DNA of 28,452 bases from CAZFDE01 sp964517795 (GTDB taxonomy: Bacteria > Planctomycetota > Phycisphaerae > Sedimentisphaerales > Anaerobacaceae): assembly GCA_964517795.1 (NCBI GenBank), contig CAZFDE010000034.1, forward strand, positions 1 through 28,452. The letters run 5' to 3'. Positions 8,007 through 16,405 of the stretch are shown piece after piece. Each line of letters begins with the position of its first letter. Positions within the stretch are counted from its first letter, which is position 1. The position numbers and the translations under genes were made by a program. The notes under the pieces are model-generated. The model was not told where the DNA came from and did not search any database. It worked only from the letters and a program-made list of their open reading frames with translations.

Positions 8007-8867
8007 ATGCTGCGATACCGACTGATATTCGGAACACTCATGACCGGCGTATTTGCCGGACTGATGCTGCTGGACGGGTGGCTGGACGGCTCGATCACAT
8101 TAGCACCCGGCGACGATAAACCCATCCAGGGCAGCCTGTTGATGGTACTGGTGCTGATCATCATGGTTTTGGCCCTTCTCGAATTTTCAAAATTGATCTC
8201 GGCCCAATCAGTCACCTTATATTTGCCGGTCGCTATACCGGTGATCGCCCTGCTGGTCGGCTCCTGGTATTTTCCCCAATTTTTAACGATCTCAAAAAGT
8301 CTTTGGATGTTATTAGTTCCGGCCGGCGGTTTTGCGTGGCTGCTGGTCTATCATTACCGCCAAAACGGCATCCGGCAGATGCTGGCCAATTGCGGGCTGA
8401 ACTGCTTCGCGATGATTTATTTCGGCATTTTTGGTGCATGTATGCTCGCGATTCGAATCGAGTGGGGATTATGGGCGTTTCTGATGTTTGTTTTTGTCAT
8501 AAAGTTTACAGATATAGGGGCTTACAGCTTCGGCAAGGGATTCGGTAAACACCCGTTTTCACCGTTGATCAGCCCCAAAAAGACATGGGAAGGGATGTTT
8601 GGGGGAATCCTTGCGGCCGTGATCGTAAGTCTTGGATTTGCGCATTTTTCTGGTATAATGAATTATTTCCAGGCTGGCCTGTTCGGGGTGCTGTTCGCCT
8701 TTATCGGGCAGCTTGGAGATTTGGCGGAATCCATGATAAAACGCGATGTACAACAGAAAGATGCTTCCGGCACAATTCCCGGTTTCGGCGGGATCTTGGA
8801 CGTGATCGACTCGCCGCTGCTGGCGGCGCCGGCAGCATATGTATTTATGCAAGTGGTTATAGGATAA
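8007..8867 (+). CDS. cdsA: Phosphatidate cytidylyltransferase (CDP-diacylglycerol synthase)
   Basis: CdsA activates phosphatidic acid with CTP to give CDP-diacylglycerol in the inner membrane, the branch point of phospholipid synthesis. The 286-residue protein is almost entirely hydrophobic helices. Internal motifs include KFTDIGAYSFGKGFGKHPF and SPKKTWEG. The C-terminal family signature is present from S242 (SMIKRDVQQKDASG) through P258 to D268-S269. Two usual residues of this signature differ: the common PGHGG reads PGFGG (Phe260) and LDRxDS reads LDVIDS. The key Asp and Lys residues remain, so it is probably active. It follows uppS by 16 nt and precedes phoH by 9 nt. Confidence 0.96.
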   Translation: MLRYRLIFGTLMTGVFAGLMLLDGWLDGSITLAPGDDKPIQGSLLMVLVLIIMVLALLEFSKLISAQSVTLYLPVAIPVIALLVGSWYFPQFLTISKSLWMLLVPAGGFAWLLVYHYRQNGIRQMLANCGLNCFAMIYFGIFGACMLAIRIEWGLWAFLMFVFVIKFTDIGAYSFGKGFGKHPFSPLISPKKTWEGMFGGILAAVIVSLGFAHFSGIMNYFQAGLFGVLFAFIGQLGDLAESMIKRDVQQKDASGTIPGFGGILDVIDSPLLAAPAAYVFMQVVIG

Positions 8868-8876
8868 AGGGGTATC

Positions 8877-9839
8877 GTGGAATTAACGGTTCAATTAGAC
8901 CCGTCACACGATCCGCTGGAATTGTTCGGCCCGGCCGACAGCCATCTGAAATTTCTGCGCAAAACGTTTGACGTTAAATGCACCGCCCGACAGTCAACGC
9001 TTTATGTCAGCGGCTTGCCTGCAAAAGTAAAAAAAACAACCGAACTGATTGACCGGATGCAAAAACACCTGATCCGTCACGGCTCGATCAATCTCACCGA
9101 CATTCAGCAAATGATGACGGTTAAAAAAGAGCCGGAAAAATCGGTCAGCCAGATGTTGTCGGTGTATTCCAATAAAGTAATCGAACCGACGACCCGCGGG
9201 CAGCTCAAATATATCGAGATTATGCTGGCGAACGATCTGACCTTTTGTGTCGGACCGGCAGGCACGGGCAAAACGTATCTGGCGGTCGCGGTGGCCGTTG
9301 CAATGCTCAAAAACAAACAGGTGCGCCGGATCATCCTCGCTCGGCCTGCGGTGGAGGCCGGTGAAAAACTTGGATTCCTGCCCGGCGATCTGCAGGCCAA
9401 GGTCAATCCGTATCTGCGGCCGCTGTTCGATGCCCTGGAGGACATGATGGATTTCGCCCAGATGCGCAAATTCATTGACCTGGATATTATCGAGATCATC
9501 CCGCTGGCGTTTATGCGCGGCCGTACGCTCAATGACGCCGTGATTATTTGCGACGAGGCGCAGAATACCTCCCCGCTTCAGATGCTCATGGTACTGACGC
9601 GGCTGGGGCACGGATCCAAGATGATCATCACCGGCGATATCACGCAGACCGACCTTCCCCGAAATCAGCAGAGCGGCCTGATCGATGCGATCCAAACCCT
9701 GAAACGCATCAAAGGAATCGGGACGACCGAGCTAAGCCAAAACGATATCGTTCGCCATCGATTGGTACAAAATATCGTTCGCGCGTACCGCAAGAAAAAT
9801 CAAAACGAGACACAAGAAAACTACGAATCGGTTCAATAA
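8877..9839 (+). CDS. phoH: PhoH family ATPase
   Basis: The 320-residue cytoplasmic protein has an N-terminal RNA-binding-like region of about 100 residues, then a P-loop ATPase domain. Walker A is GPAGTGKT (126-133). Walker B is VIICDEAQN, with D226 and E227, and ITGDITQTDLP follows at about 251-261. Family members are linked to RNA metabolism and usually lie next to ybeY, as here. The start is a GTG at 8877 with AAGGGG just upstream. It lies 9 nt after cdsA and 6 nt before the HD-domain gene, so translational coupling is likely. Confidence 0.97.
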   Translation: MELTVQLDPSHDPLELFGPADSHLKFLRKTFDVKCTARQSTLYVSGLPAKVKKTTELIDRMQKHLIRHGSINLTDIQQMMTVKKEPEKSVSQMLSVYSNKVIEPTTRGQLKYIEIMLANDLTFCVGPAGTGKTYLAVAVAVAMLKNKQVRRIILARPAVEAGEKLGFLPGDLQAKVNPYLRPLFDALEDMMDFAQMRKFIDLDIIEIIPLAFMRGRTLNDAVIICDEAQNTSPLQMLMVLTRLGHGSKMIITGDITQTDLPRNQQSGLIDAIQTLKRIKGIGTTELSQNDIVRHRLVQNIVRAYRKKNQNETQENYESVQ

Positions 9840-9845
9840 CTCATT

Positions 9846-11381
9846 ATGGCCTTATTCAAGAAAACCAGTTTGAGACGTACGAAGGTTCGCAAAACACGGG
9901 CGGCCCAGCGATTTACGCTGTTGGAGACAATACTGTCCACCCGGGTGATGGGATTGACAGCGATGGGCATTCTGCTGGTGGCCGCAACCGTAATGATCCT
10001 AGGGGTCAATTTCGACCAGCCGATCGAATTTCAAAATATGCTGCCGTTGACCATTTTAACAATCCTGCTCACGGCAGGGATGACGTTATACATCTATCAT
10101 TTCCAGCCGCGGGTCTTTCAAAACCTCATGCGCAGCTTTGCATTGACCATGATCCTGATCATCCTTTTGGCGGCCACCAAACTGGGCGTATTGATCATCG
10201 AACATACCGCCTGGGCCACGGGCACTGCCGTGATCCTGGCAATCGTGTTGACCATTGCTTATGACCAGCGGTTTGCGATCGGGTTAGGCATGTTTTATTG
10301 CATTTTGGCGTCAATGGCGACCCACGCCCACATGAGTCTGAGCTTGTTCATGATCCTGATCTCGGCGGTACTGACCTGTTGTTTTTCGCTGCGCGAGATA
10401 CGAACCCGAACGAAACTGCTCGAGGTCAGCGCCATCGCCGCCACTATCGTATTTTTCGTATCGGTTTCGATCTATCTGATCCAGAAAAAGTCGTTACCGG
10501 TTATTTTCGGAATTTCCGGATGGAATGCGCTGGGCGCGTTTATTGCGGGATTGCTGATGCAGGCACTGTTGCCGCTGATCGAGAAAATCTTCCGGATCGC
10601 CACCAGTATGACCCTGCTGGATTACAGTGACGCCAATCAACCGCTGCTCAAACGCATGGCGATGGAAGCGCCGGGTACCTATTCTCACAGTCTGTTTGTC
10701 GGCTCGATCGCCGAAGCGGCCGCCGAAGCGATTGGGGCCAACGGACTGCTGTGCCGGGTCGGGGCGTATTACCACGATATCGGCAAACTCAACAAGCCCG
10801 GTTATTTCGTGGAGAACGAATTGGGATCGACCAGCCGCCATAAGGAATTGTCGCCGACCATGAGCCAGTTAATCATTGTCGGTCATGTCAAGGACGGCAA
10901 GGAAATGGCCAAAGAGTATAAGATACCGGCCGTGCTGCGGCAGTTCATTGAAACGCATCACGGTACCACGCTGGTGGAGTATTTCTTTAACGAAGCGAAG
11001 AAACAAAAAAGCAAAAACAACAAAAAAGCCGCCGAGCCGTCCGAATCCGAATACCGATATGAAGGGCCCAAACCCAAAACCAAAGAGGCCGCGATCGTGA
11101 TGCTTGCTGACGCGGTCGAGGGGGCGGTGCGAGCGATGACCGAACCGTCACCCACGAAGATCGAGGTCCTGGTCCACAATATCGCCATGAAGCGGCTGCA
11201 GGACGGGCAATTCGACGAGTGCGATATGACGCTGCGGGAACTGAGCCAGATCGAGGCAAGCATGACCAAAACCCTGGCCGCACACCATCACGGCCGCATT
11301 GCTTACCCCACATCGGCAGAAGAATCGGGCGAATCGGAAAAATCCCAAAAAGACAAGCAGGAGCGTGCAACCACCCAATGA
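9846..11381 (+). CDS. HD-domain membrane phosphohydrolase (PgpH/YqfF family, short form)
   Basis: The 511-residue protein has a basic N-terminus, about seven hydrophobic segments between 36 and 245, and a C-terminal cytoplasmic HD domain. The domain carries H281 in the GTYSHSLF motif, the paired H310-D311 (YYHDIGK), further histidines at H347 and H371-H372, and D422 in LADAVEGAVRAM. These fit the metal site of PgpH-type enzymes, which hydrolyse cyclic di-AMP. The usual extracellular domain of about 250 residues between the first and second TM is missing: only about ten residues separate them. Substrate is inferred from family. Its stop overlaps the ybeY start by 4 nt (ATGA at 11378-11381). 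A Lys-rich insertion occurs at about 385-395. Confidence 0.93.
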   Translation: MALFKKTSLRRTKVRKTRAAQRFTLLETILSTRVMGLTAMGILLVAATVMILGVNFDQPIEFQNMLPLTILTILLTAGMTLYIYHFQPRVFQNLMRSFALTMILIILLAATKLGVLIIEHTAWATGTAVILAIVLTIAYDQRFAIGLGMFYCILASMATHAHMSLSLFMILISAVLTCCFSLREIRTRTKLLEVSAIAATIVFFVSVSIYLIQKKSLPVIFGISGWNALGAFIAGLLMQALLPLIEKIFRIATSMTLLDYSDANQPLLKRMAMEAPGTYSHSLFVGSIAEAAAEAIGANGLLCRVGAYYHDIGKLNKPGYFVENELGSTSRHKELSPTMSQLIIVGHVKDGKEMAKEYKIPAVLRQFIETHHGTTLVEYFFNEAKKQKSKNNKKAAEPSESEYRYEGPKPKTKEAAIVMLADAVEGAVRAMTEPSPTKIEVLVHNIAMKRLQDGQFDECDMTLRELSQIEASMTKTLAAHHHGRIAYPTSAEESGESEKSQKDKQERATTQ

Positions 11382-11872
11382 GCGAACCAGCCTCGACATC
11401 ACTGGAGATTGACATACGCATCGAGCTGCCTGCTTCAGCGTTTTCGCCGGATCTGGACCGTCTCAAAACACTGGTTGAAGCCATCGGTCAACAATGCAAC
11501 CTGGCCGATGCGACGATCAATATCCGGATCACAGACGATACACATATCCGTCAAGTCAAACATCAGTATTTCGGCATTGATGAGGTCACCGACTGTATCA
11601 GCTTTGATTCGTCGAGCACCGCGCGTAAAATATTCGAGATTATGGTCAATGGCGAATTAGCCGTTCGACAGGCGGATGATCGTCAGATCGAGCCGGAGGC
11701 GGAACTGGCATTGTATATCACCCACGGATTACTGCATCAATTGGGATTCGATGACTGCACCGCCGAAAAAGCCGAGACCATGCACCGGATGGAAGATAAT
11801 ATCCTGAACGATCTCGGCTATGGAACCGTATATCATACGTGCGACAAACGCATGGAAGGAAATGCAACATGA
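11378..11872 (+). CDS. ybeY: Endoribonuclease YbeY (rRNA maturation factor)
   Basis: YbeY is a metal-dependent RNase needed for 16S rRNA 3'-end maturation and ribosome quality control. The chosen ATG at 11378 gives 164 residues and overlaps the previous stop as ATGA; an in-frame ATG at 11219 is inside the HD gene and is rejected. TDCISFD (71-77) and the metal motif THGLLHQLGFDD are visible. H116 and H120 of the HxxxHxxxxxH motif are present, but the third position is Asp126, not His. Asp can bind metal, so activity may persist. It overlaps the next gene by 4 nt. The position after phoH and the HD gene is typical. Confidence 0.95.
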   Translation: MSEPASTSLEIDIRIELPASAFSPDLDRLKTLVEAIGQQCNLADATINIRITDDTHIRQVKHQYFGIDEVTDCISFDSSSTARKIFEIMVNGELAVRQADDRQIEPEAELALYITHGLLHQLGFDDCTAEKAETMHRMEDNILNDLGYGTVYHTCDKRMEGNAT

Positions 11873-13158
11873 GCCTCCTCGGCTACAGTATTATATCCGT
11901 GGTTGTGCTGACCCTGATCCTTTTGTTTTTCTCGGTCAACACGATCACACTTCGAACATTTTCACGCGGCCGAATGGTGGAGGCCTTTCGCCGAACCGGC
12001 AGTAAAAATGACTGTGAAAAAAAGGTGGATGAACTGGTCGATCATTCCGAGCGATTGACACTGACGTGTGCGGTGTACCGTATCCTGTGTTACATGGGGA
12101 TTTTGATGCTGTTATTTTTCGTGATCAACGGCGATCACCAATGGCAGTCCTATCTGTTGAGTTTCGTGATCTCGGCACTGATCTTTCTGGTATTCAGTTT
12201 AGCCGTACCCAACGCTCTGGCCAAATATGCCGGAGAAAAGATCTTCGTTTACAGCAGCCCGATCCTGTCGTTGTTCAGCCTGGCCGCATGGCCGCTGCTG
12301 TATCTATTTCGACTCAATGATCAGTTGGTCAAACGACTGGCCGGCGTCGCGCAGACCACGCCGGAAGAGGACCGCGAAGAAAAACAGGAGGAATTTCTCA
12401 GCGGCCTCGAACAGCATACCATCGAGGGAACGTTCGACGAGGAAGAGCAGGAGATGATCGAAAATGTACTGGAGTTGAGCGAAACGACGGTCGATGAAAT
12501 CATGACCCCTCGCACCGATATGGTCGCGATCGACGCCAATTCGGACCTGTCCGATATTCTCGAGACAATCATTTCGGCCGGCCATTCGCGACTGCCGGTT
12601 TTCGAGGATAAGATCGACAATATTGTCGGCATGGTCTATGCGAAAGACCTGCTGGAACTGATCGGCAAAGACCTGAGCACGTTCAACCTGCGTGACAAAC
12701 TGCGTCAGCCGTATTTTGTGCCGGAAACCAAACTGGTGCGTGTGCTGCTGCATGAATTCCAGGCCAAAAAACAGCACATGGCGATCGTGCTCGACGAATA
12801 CGGCGGCACGGCCGGGATTATTACGCTCGAAGATATTATCGAGGAACTGGTCGGCGAAATCTCCGATGAACACGAACAGGTCCAGCCCGAGCCGATCCGC
12901 GAGATTGACCGTCACACCTTCGAGGTGGATGCGCGCATGAACCTCGGCGATCTCAACGACGAATACGATCTGGATCTGCCCGAGGACGAGGACTACGACA
13001 CGATCGGCGGATTTGTGTTTTCGTACCTGGGGTACATCCCCAAAACCGGTGAAAAACTGGAATATCAGAGATTGTTTATGACGATCACCGCCGCCGAGCC
13101 GCGACGGATCAAAACGATCAAAATTCAAAAACCGCTCGAACCCGAATCTCGATCATGA
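11869..13158 (+). CDS. CNNM/CorC-type hemolysin family membrane protein
   Basis: Starting from ATG 11869 (ATGA overlap with ybeY, GGAAGGA at 11854-11860 as RBS) the protein has 429 residues. An N-terminal membrane domain has hydrophobic segments at about 5-23, 68-86, 97-114 and 128-147. A linker rich in Glu precedes a CBS pair: the first at about 212-262 begins IMTPRTDMVAID, and the second at about 275-330 contains IVLDEYGGTAGIITLEDI. The C-terminal transporter-associated domain (about 345-420) contains DYDTIGGFVFSYLGYIPK. Members are linked to Mg/Co efflux or magnesium homeostasis; the transported ion is not evident here. Its stop overlaps the recO start. Confidence 0.95.
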   Translation: MSLLGYSIISVVVLTLILLFFSVNTITLRTFSRGRMVEAFRRTGSKNDCEKKVDELVDHSERLTLTCAVYRILCYMGILMLLFFVINGDHQWQSYLLSFVISALIFLVFSLAVPNALAKYAGEKIFVYSSPILSLFSLAAWPLLYLFRLNDQLVKRLAGVAQTTPEEDREEKQEEFLSGLEQHTIEGTFDEEEQEMIENVLELSETTVDEIMTPRTDMVAIDANSDLSDILETIISAGHSRLPVFEDKIDNIVGMVYAKDLLELIGKDLSTFNLRDKLRQPYFVPETKLVRVLLHEFQAKKQHMAIVLDEYGGTAGIITLEDIIEELVGEISDEHEQVQPEPIREIDRHTFEVDARMNLGDLNDEYDLDLPEDEDYDTIGGFVFSYLGYIPKTGEKLEYQRLFMTITAAEPRRIKTIKIQKPLEPESRS

Positions 13159-13889
13159 TGACCAAAGATGCCGCTATCTGTATTCGTACCATCGATTATT
13201 CGGAAACCTCACAGGTGGTGACATTGCTGACCCGAACATCGGGCAAGATCACCGCTATGGCCAAAGGCAGTAAACGCCGTAAATCCGCGTTCGACGGTCC
13301 GATCGAGATGTTCGCGACAGGACGCGTGGTTTTTTCGCAATCACAATCAGCTAAAATGGCGACCCTGACCGAATTTCAACAGCAGCCTTTATTCCTGCAA
13401 TTGAATCGCCGGTTCATCAACCTCAACGCCGCCCTGCTGGCCGCCGAATTGACGAACCGACTGACCGAAGACGCCGATCCGCATCCGGCACTATTTGATG
13501 CAATGATGGTTTTTTTACAGCATATTCAGGCGGCTGAGGAGAATTCGACGGCGATCGCTTATCTGATTAGTTTCGAGCTTGCGCTGTTAAGGCATATCGG
13601 CCTGGCACCCGTTCTGGATTCGTGCATCAATTGCAAAACGATTTTGGCAAAAATGCATTCGCCGTTCTATTTTTCCTTTGCCTCGCACGGGCTTCTCTGT
13701 CGCGATTGCGAACAGCACTTCCCCGATCGATTGGAACTATCGCGGCGATTAACCGAGTTTTTGAACGATGCCCATAAGCGAATAGAGGCCAACGAAAAAA
13801 CGACAAATCAAGCACACAGCATCCTCATTCGCTATTTCACCGAATTGCTGGGCAAACCGCCCAAAACCGCCAAATTTTTCTCAAAATAA
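13155..13889 (+). CDS. recO: DNA repair protein RecO
   Basis: RecO helps load RecA in the RecFOR pathway of gap repair. The 244-residue protein has an N-terminal OB-fold (about 1-80, with RTIDYSETSQVVTLLT and AKGSKRRKS). A helical domain follows, with a four-cysteine zinc site: C157 and C160 (CINC), C182 and C185 (CRDC). Its ATG at 13155 overlaps the previous stop as ATGA; a second ATG follows at once at 13158. It is the last gene of the coupled array. No hairpin terminator is visible after it, but a promoter for the next gene follows. Confidence 0.95.
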   Translation: MMTKDAAICIRTIDYSETSQVVTLLTRTSGKITAMAKGSKRRKSAFDGPIEMFATGRVVFSQSQSAKMATLTEFQQQPLFLQLNRRFINLNAALLAAELTNRLTEDADPHPALFDAMMVFLQHIQAAEENSTAIAYLISFELALLRHIGLAPVLDSCINCKTILAKMHSPFYFSFASHGLLCRDCEQHFPDRLELSRRLTEFLNDAHKRIEANEKTTNQAHSILIRYFTELLGKPPKTAKFFSK

Positions 13890-13890
13890 A

Positions 13891-13920
13891 TTGAATATAC
13901 CCTGTCTTAAAGCGTATAGT
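13891..13920 (+). promoter_or_regulatory. Sigma70-like promoter for small membrane protein
   Basis: TTGAAT (13891-13896) and TATAGT (13915-13920) are separated by 18 nt, 45 nt before the start codon at 13965. The -10 matches consensus at five of six positions and the -35 at four of six. It begins directly after the recO stop. Confidence 0.45.
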
Positions 13921-13964
13921 ATTAGCAACCATTGTATTCGCTTAAATGCTAAAGGAGCCGGACG

Positions 13965-14222
13965 ATGCGAAAAAACATTATTATTTTGTGCCTGCTGATC
14001 ATTTTGGTCGCACTTTTTTTCCCGGTCATTATCGATCTGATCGGTGCACTGACCGGAATTCTCCTGGCCTTTGCGATCACGGTCGGGACATTATTATTTA
14101 CCGGTTTTATCCTTTTGGTGGTGTTTTCCGGAGTTGGCCTGCTGTTGGCAGGAGTGGTTGGATTGGTCGGTCTGACGTTATTGGCGGTTGCGCTGCCGTT
14201 TTTGGCGCCGCTGTTTATCGTA
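13965..14222 (+). CDS. Small hydrophobic membrane protein, 3' end lost in assembly gap
   Basis: The visible 86 residues form about three transmembrane stretches (4-24, 28-52, 56-86), very rich in Leu, Ile, Val and Gly, after a short basic start MRKN. The reading frame runs into the N block, so the true length is unknown. An excellent RBS, AAAGGAG at 13950-13956, precedes the ATG, and a sigma70-like promoter lies between recO and this gene. It is convergent with ruvB. No family was recognised. The sequence after the gap in the same frame is antisense to ruvB and is not part of this gene. Confidence 0.7.
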
Positions 14223-14322
14223 NNNNNNNNNNNNNNNNNNNNNNNNNNNNNNNNNNNNNNNNNNNNNNNNNNNNNNNNNNNNNNNNNNNNNNNNNNNNNN
14301 NNNNNNNNNNNNNNNNNNNNNN
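14223..14322. other. Assembly gap of 100 N
   Basis: One hundred consecutive N separate two contigs. The round length suggests a placeholder of unknown true size. The 3' ends of the + strand small membrane gene and of the minus-strand ruvB both fall in it, so other genes could also be missing here. Confidence 0.98.
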
Positions 14323-15266
14323 TTGGTCCGTCGCACGAATCCGACCTGCAGCAGATACGGCTCGACCACATCTTCAAGTGTATCGCGTTCTTCGCCAAGC
14401 GTTGCGGCCAGCGCTTCGATACCGGCCGGGCCGCCTTCATAGGTATGGGCCAGGGCCTTGAGAAATGCCCGGTCCAGCTCATCCAGCCCAAGTTCGTCGA
14501 TCTGCTCCATTTTTAATGCGGACTCGACGATATCGGCACTGAGCTTGCCTTCGCCTTTAACCTGGGCATAATCGCGAACCCGCTTGAGCAGGCGATTGGC
14601 CACCCGCGGCGTGCCGCGCGAACGTGATGCGATCAACGACAGCGTCCCGTCATCGCAATGCAATTCCAACAACTCGGCTGAACGGTTCAGGATTTCGGTC
14701 AGTTCATCGGTGTTATAGAATGTCAAATGATGCAGCATTCCGAATCGCCCTCGCAGCGGCGGGCTGACCAAACCCGCGCGGGTTGTCGCCCCAATCAGGG
14801 TAAAGCGTTTGAGCGGGAAATTAATGGTCTTGGCGTGCAGGCCGCTATCGACCGTAAAATCGACCTTGAAATCCTCCATCGCCGGGTAAATAAATTCCTC
14901 GACCGTGATCCCTAATCGGTGGATTTCATCGATAAAGAGCACATCGCCGGTATTGATATTGCTGAGCAAACCCATCACATCGCCGGCCTTGACCAGTGCC
15001 GGCCCGGAAGTCGAACGCAGCCGGGCGCCCATTTCGTTGGCAACCACATGGGCCAAGGTCGTCTTGCCCAAGCCGGGCGGGCCGTAAAACAGGATGTGTT
15101 CCAGCGGCTCGTTTCGCTGCTGGGCGGCCTGAATGGCGATCGTTAATTTCTCGCGGACATTTTCCTGCCCCACGCATTCGGCCAGTGATTTCGGCCGCAG
15201 GGAGACGTTAAACGTTTCTTCCTGCTCGGAAAATGAATCGCCGCTGATGACTCGGTTAATGGCCAT
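14323..15266 (-). CDS. ruvB: Holliday junction branch migration ATPase RuvB, 3' end in gap
   Basis: RuvB is the hexameric motor that drives branch migration with RuvA. The visible 314 residues cover nearly the whole protein. Walker A is GPPGLGKT (62-69), Walker B is VLFIDEIH with D113-E114, and GATTRAG with LRGRFGM give sensor and arginine-finger regions. The C-terminal winged-helix domain is intact up to VEPYLLQVGFVRRT, where the N gap begins; family members normally continue about 20 more residues. The ATG at 15266-15264 lies 15 nt after the ruvA stop. It is last in the cysS-ruvC-ruvA-ruvB group. Confidence 0.97.
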
Positions 15267-15281
15267 GACGTTCCTTTATGT

Positions 15282-15911
15282 TTATACCTCCACTCCTTGT
15301 TTGATCCGATAAACCATCGGTACCAGGTCCTCGGCGGTCTTGATATCCGGGTGTTTCTGGCACGCCAGTTGGATCAGTTCCATCATTTCGCTTCGTTTTT
15401 CACCCCAAGCAATCAGGATCTCCAGCGCCTCGGCCTGGAACGGTACCAGTTTCGCCTGCGTTGTCGTGACCGTTTCGGCGCCGACGGCGTAACTGGCCAA
15501 TTTGCCTTTCAGCTCGGCAACGATTTGCTGGGCCATGCGTTTGCCCACGCCCGGCAGCGACAATAAGGTCTTGTCATCGCCGGCCTCGACGGCCCCGGCA
15601 ATGGTGGATATCGGAATACTGAGACTCTTGAGCGCTTTTCGAATCCCCATCCCTTTGACGGTCGTGTACTTGGTGAAGAATTCGCGTTCGCTATGGGTCA
15701 AAAATCCCACCATCCGCGGGATAAGATTGCCGCCCGCTGGCGTGCCTTCGTAATATTCCATCGTGCAGAAAGTCACCTCACTGCCGACCTTATCGGAAAG
15801 CATCGAAACACAATAGCCCGGCAGCATAATTTCATAACCGAAACCGCCGACCTGCAGCAGGCATCGGTCCGATTCGAGCTTTAACAATTTTCCTTCAATT
15901 CGTGCAATCAT
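15282..15911 (-). CDS. ruvA: Holliday junction DNA helicase subunit RuvA
   Basis: RuvA binds four-way junctions and recruits RuvB. The chosen start, ATG at 15911-15909, gives MIARIEGKLL, the normal RuvA N-terminus, and 209 residues. It overlaps the ruvC stop by 4 nt (ATGA). A longer frame up to 15962 would lie inside ruvC and is rejected. Domain I is the OB-fold (about 1-62). Domain II has two helix-hairpin-helix motifs: the first reads VKGMGIRKAL and the second LPGVGKRMAQQIV. The C-terminal domain III (about 160-209) contacts RuvB. Confidence 0.96.
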   Translation of the reverse strand: MIARIEGKLLKLESDRCLLQVGGFGYEIMLPGYCVSMLSDKVGSEVTFCTMEYYEGTPAGGNLIPRMVGFLTHSEREFFTKYTTVKGMGIRKALKSLSIPISTIAGAVEAGDDKTLLSLPGVGKRMAQQIVAELKGKLASYAVGAETVTTTQAKLVPFQAEALEILIAWGEKRSEMMELIQLACQKHPDIKTAEDLVPMVYRIKQGVEV

Positions 15912-16405
15912 ATCGGTTTGACCGTATTCAATCGACTTCGACTCAGTTCGTTCAATCCGCACATCGCCACTGCCAGTGCATCGGCGACATCAGCCGGCTC
16001 GGGTATTTCCTTCAATCCTAAAACTGTCTGAATCGTTCGCTGAACCTGCTGTTTGGAGGCCCGACCGTTGCCGGTCAGTGACTTTTTGATCCGGGTGGCA
16101 CTAAAACTTTTGACTGCGATCCCCATCTGGCCGCATTTCTGGAGGATCACCCCGCGGGCATGACCCATCAGGATCGCCGTTTTGGGATGGGCATAATGGG
16201 AATACAATTCTTCGACCGCCACGACATCAGGTTGCAGTTTTTCAAGCAGTGCCTCAAGGTCATCGGCAATCTGGGTGAGCCGCTGATAAAGTTCGGCATC
16301 GCTGTCGGTGGCAATGACTCCGGCTTCGATCAATTCGGTCCCGCCCTGCTCGAGGCAGCCGTACCCGCACACCTGCAATCCCGGATCGATTCCTAAAATT
16401 CTCAC
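15908..16405 (-). CDS. ruvC: Crossover junction endodeoxyribonuclease RuvC
   Basis: RuvC cuts Holliday junctions symmetrically. The 165-residue protein starts at GTG (16405-16403), overlapping the cysS stop as GTGA, and ends overlapping the ruvA ATG as ATGA. The RNase H-like acidic tetrad is visible: D7 in GIDPG, E65 in VAVEELY, and D139 and D142 in PADVADALAVA. Length matches the family. A basic segment with GNGRASKQQVQ is the usual DNA-contact region. The tail after about 150 (LNELSRSRLNTVKPI) is short and variable. Confidence 0.96.
   Translation of the reverse strand: MRILGIDPGLQVCGYGCLEQGGTELIEAGVIATDSDAELYQRLTQIADDLEALLEKLQPDVVAVEELYSHYAHPKTAILMGHARGVILQKCGQMGIAVKSFSATRIKKSLTGNGRASKQQVQRTIQTVLGLKEIPEPADVADALAVAMCGLNELSRSRLNTVKPI

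Noticed and set aside
12304..13128. 274-codon minus-strand frame opposite the CorC-like gene
   Set aside because: The + frame shows CBS and CorC-associated domains; no separate promoter or RBS supports the minus frame.
15912..15962. N-terminal extension of ruvA into ruvC
   Set aside because: The canonical MIARIEG start overlaps the ruvC stop as ATGA; the extension is the ruvC 3' end in another frame.
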